A stretch of 64,000 bases of DNA, from contig CAVYGS010000004.1 in assembly GCA_963768185.1 (NCBI GenBank), forward strand, positions 248,001 to 312,000. Direction: 5' to 3'. A model generated the notes under the pieces. The model searched no databases. It was given only the letters and a program-made list of their open reading frames with translations, and was not told where the DNA came from. The first letter of the stretch is position 1, and each line of letters starts with the position of its first letter. This DNA comes from Palsa-461 sp963768185 (GTDB lineage Bacteria > Actinomycetota > Acidimicrobiia > Acidimicrobiales > RAAP-2). Positions 62,337-64,000 of this stretch are shown here, in pieces. Position numbers and translations under genes: made by a program.

Positions 62337-64000
62337 GTGTTCGAACGATTCACCGACCGGGCGCGAAGGGTTCTCGTGCTTGCGCAGGAAGAAGCGCGCA
62401 TGCTGAACCACAGCTTCATCGGCACCGAGCACATCCTCCTCGGACTGATCCACGAGGGCGAGGGCGTCGCGGCCAAGGCCCTCGAATCGCTCGGCATCAC
62501 CCTCGAGGCGGTCCGCGAGAAGGTCGAAGAGACGATCGGCATGGCCGGCTCGGCCCCCTCGGGCTCGCCGCCGTTCACCCCCCGCGAAGAAGGTCCTTGA
62601 GCTCTCGCTGCGCGAGGCCCTCCAGCTCGGCCACAGCTACATCGGGACCGAGCACATGCTCCTCGGCCTGGTGCGTGAGGGCGAGGGCGTGGCCGCCCAG
62701 GTCCTGGTCAGCCTGGGCGCCGATCTGGCCCGGGTGCGCCAGCAGGTCATCCAGCTGATGTCGGGCTACCAGGGCAAGGAGGCCGTCGGCGCCGGCACCG
62801 GTCCCGCGTCCTCCGACACGCCGACCGGCTCGCCCGTGCTCGACCAGTTCGGGCGCAACCTCACCCAGCTCGCACGGGACGGAAAGCTCGACCCGGTCAT
62901 CGGACGCGAGCGCGAGATCGAGCGCGTGATGCAGGTGCTGTCGCGCCGCACGAAGAACAACCCGGTGCTGATCGGCGAGCCCGGCGTCGGCAAGACGGCG
63001 ATCGTGGAGGGCCTGGCCCAGCGCATCGTCGCCAACGACGTGCCCGAGACGCTCACCGGCAAGCAGCTCTACACGCTGGACCTCGGGGCGCTCGTCGCGG
63101 GCAGCCGGTACCGGGGCGACTTCGAGGAGCGGCTGAAGAAGGTCCTGAAGGAGATCCGCACCCGCGGCGACATCATCTTGTTCATCGACGAGATCCACAC
63201 CCTCGTCGGTGCCGGAGCCGCCGAGGGCGCGATCGACGCGGCGTCGATCCTCAAGCCCATGCTGGCCCGCGGCGAGCTGCAGACGGTGGGCGCAACCACG
63301 CTCGACGAGTACCGCAAGCACCTGGAGAAGGACGCCGCGCTGGAGCGTCGGTTCCAGCCGGTGAAGGTCGAGCAACCCTCGGTGTCGCTGACCATCGACA
63401 TCTTGAAGGGGCTGCGGGACCGCTACGAATCGCACCACACGGTGACCATCACCGACCAGGCGCTCGTCGCGGCGGCCAACCTGGCCGACCGGTACCTGGC
63501 CGACCGGTACCTGCCCGACAAGGCCATCGACCTCATCGACGAAGCCGGGAGCCGGTTGCGCATCCGCCGGATGACCACGCCGCCCAACTACAAGAGCGTC
63601 GACGAGCAGATCTCCCGCATCCGCACCGACAAGGAGTCGGCCATCGAGCGCGGCGCGTTCGAACAGGCCAAGAAGCTCTCGGACCAGGAGAAGGAGCACC
63701 TCGACCGCAAGGAGGCCATGGAGTCCGAATGGCGGCGCGAGGGCGTCGACCTCTTCGACGTGGTCGACGAGGACGTCATCGCCGAGGTCCTCGCCAACTG
63801 GACCGGCATCCCCGTCTACCGCCTCACCGAGGAGGAGACGGCCAAGCTGCTCCGGATGGAGGACGAGCTCCACAAGCGGGTCATCGGTCAGGAGGAGGCC
63901 TTGAAGGCGCTCTCCCGGGCGATCCGCAGGACGCGGGCCGGCCTGAAGGACCCCAAGCGCCCGAGCGGCTCGTTCATCTTCCTCGGGCCCACCGGTGTGG
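62337..64000 (+). CDS. clpC: ATP-dependent Clp protease ATPase ClpC (5' part), frameshifted
   Basis: GTG start with GGAGG 6 nt upstream. The first N-repeat MFERFTDRARRVLVLAQEEA and FIGTEHILLGLIHEGEGVAA read to about 62585. Two bases seem lost near 62581-62590. The next frame continues KKVLELSLREALQLGHSYIG, then NNPVLIGEPGVGKTAIVEG (Walker A), IILFIDEIHTLVGAGAAEG (Walker B) and DKAIDLIDEAGSRLRI. A UVR-like middle domain and SGSFIFLGPTGV, the start of the second AAA module, follow at the window edge. It unfolds substrates for ClpP. Confidence 0.93.

Noticed and set aside
63480..63530. Tandem CTGGCCGACCGGTAC pair in clpC that looks like a 15-bp duplication
   Set aside because: The protein segment has the same length as other ClpC proteins (LADRYxxDRxLPDKA), so the repeat is family sequence, not a new duplication.
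1..64000. CRISPR array or phage gene cluster
   Set aside because: No regularly spaced repeats, cas genes, capsid or terminase proteins were seen.

Overview
The window is a 64-kb piece of a high-GC actinobacterial chromosome. An orphan GlnR-type regulator, two type I glutamine synthetases, a SigR/RsrA-like pair, GTG/TTG starts, many 4-nt start/stop overlaps and several apparently leaderless promoters all point there. The gene set suggests a deep lineage such as Acidimicrobiia, but that placement is inference. Single 1-2 nt indels split about a dozen genes, including lysS, clpC and nadB. The sequence is therefore probably from a draft or long-read assembly rather than a genome full of pseudogenes.

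Left core (1-21 kb): a transposase remnant; nitrogen assimilation (glnA with a glnR-like gene, divergent from a second glnA across a GlnR-box-like site); a HisI paralogue; NAD synthetase; a sigma factor; a HAD hydrolase; two TrkA-type proteins divergent from a KimA-like potassium permease fused to an OB-fold; a proton-pumping pyrophosphatase; then topA, tmk, holB and tRNA-Thr(CGT).

Accessory block (about 21.1-41.1 kb): this starts just after the tRNA and is visibly poorer in GC. It holds three TetR regulators, a secreted alpha/beta hydrolase, an oligopeptide-type ABC importer (with a permease-ATPase fusion), an enoyl-CoA hydratase remnant, two paralogous acyl-CoA dehydrogenases, an acyl-CoA synthetase, a hotdog-fold protein and a large hydrolase with a PKD-like tail. 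Together they look like an uptake and acyl-CoA catabolic module of unknown substrate. Two nearly identical 16-bp palindromic operators lie in it, one exactly between a -35 and a -10. No integrase or att repeat was found.

Right core (41-64 kb): a drug-type ABC exporter and a GlcD-like oxidase. Then comes a peptidoglycan-precursor operon, pgeF-murL-murD2, which implies that glutamate is added as the L form and then epimerised. It is followed by SigR/RsrA, an F420-associated metalloprotease homologue, a TilS-HPT fusion, a folate cluster (folE, folP, folB, folK), pantothenate and NAD genes (panC, nadB, nadC, coaX), lysS, a polyprenyl diphosphate synthase and the start of clpC.

Main points of interest: the MurL/MurD2 route; a GlnA whose adenylylation tyrosine is Phe; a HisI paralogue with replaced metal ligands; the KimA-OB fusion; the shared operator in the catabolic block; and the recurrent leaderless -10 boxes.
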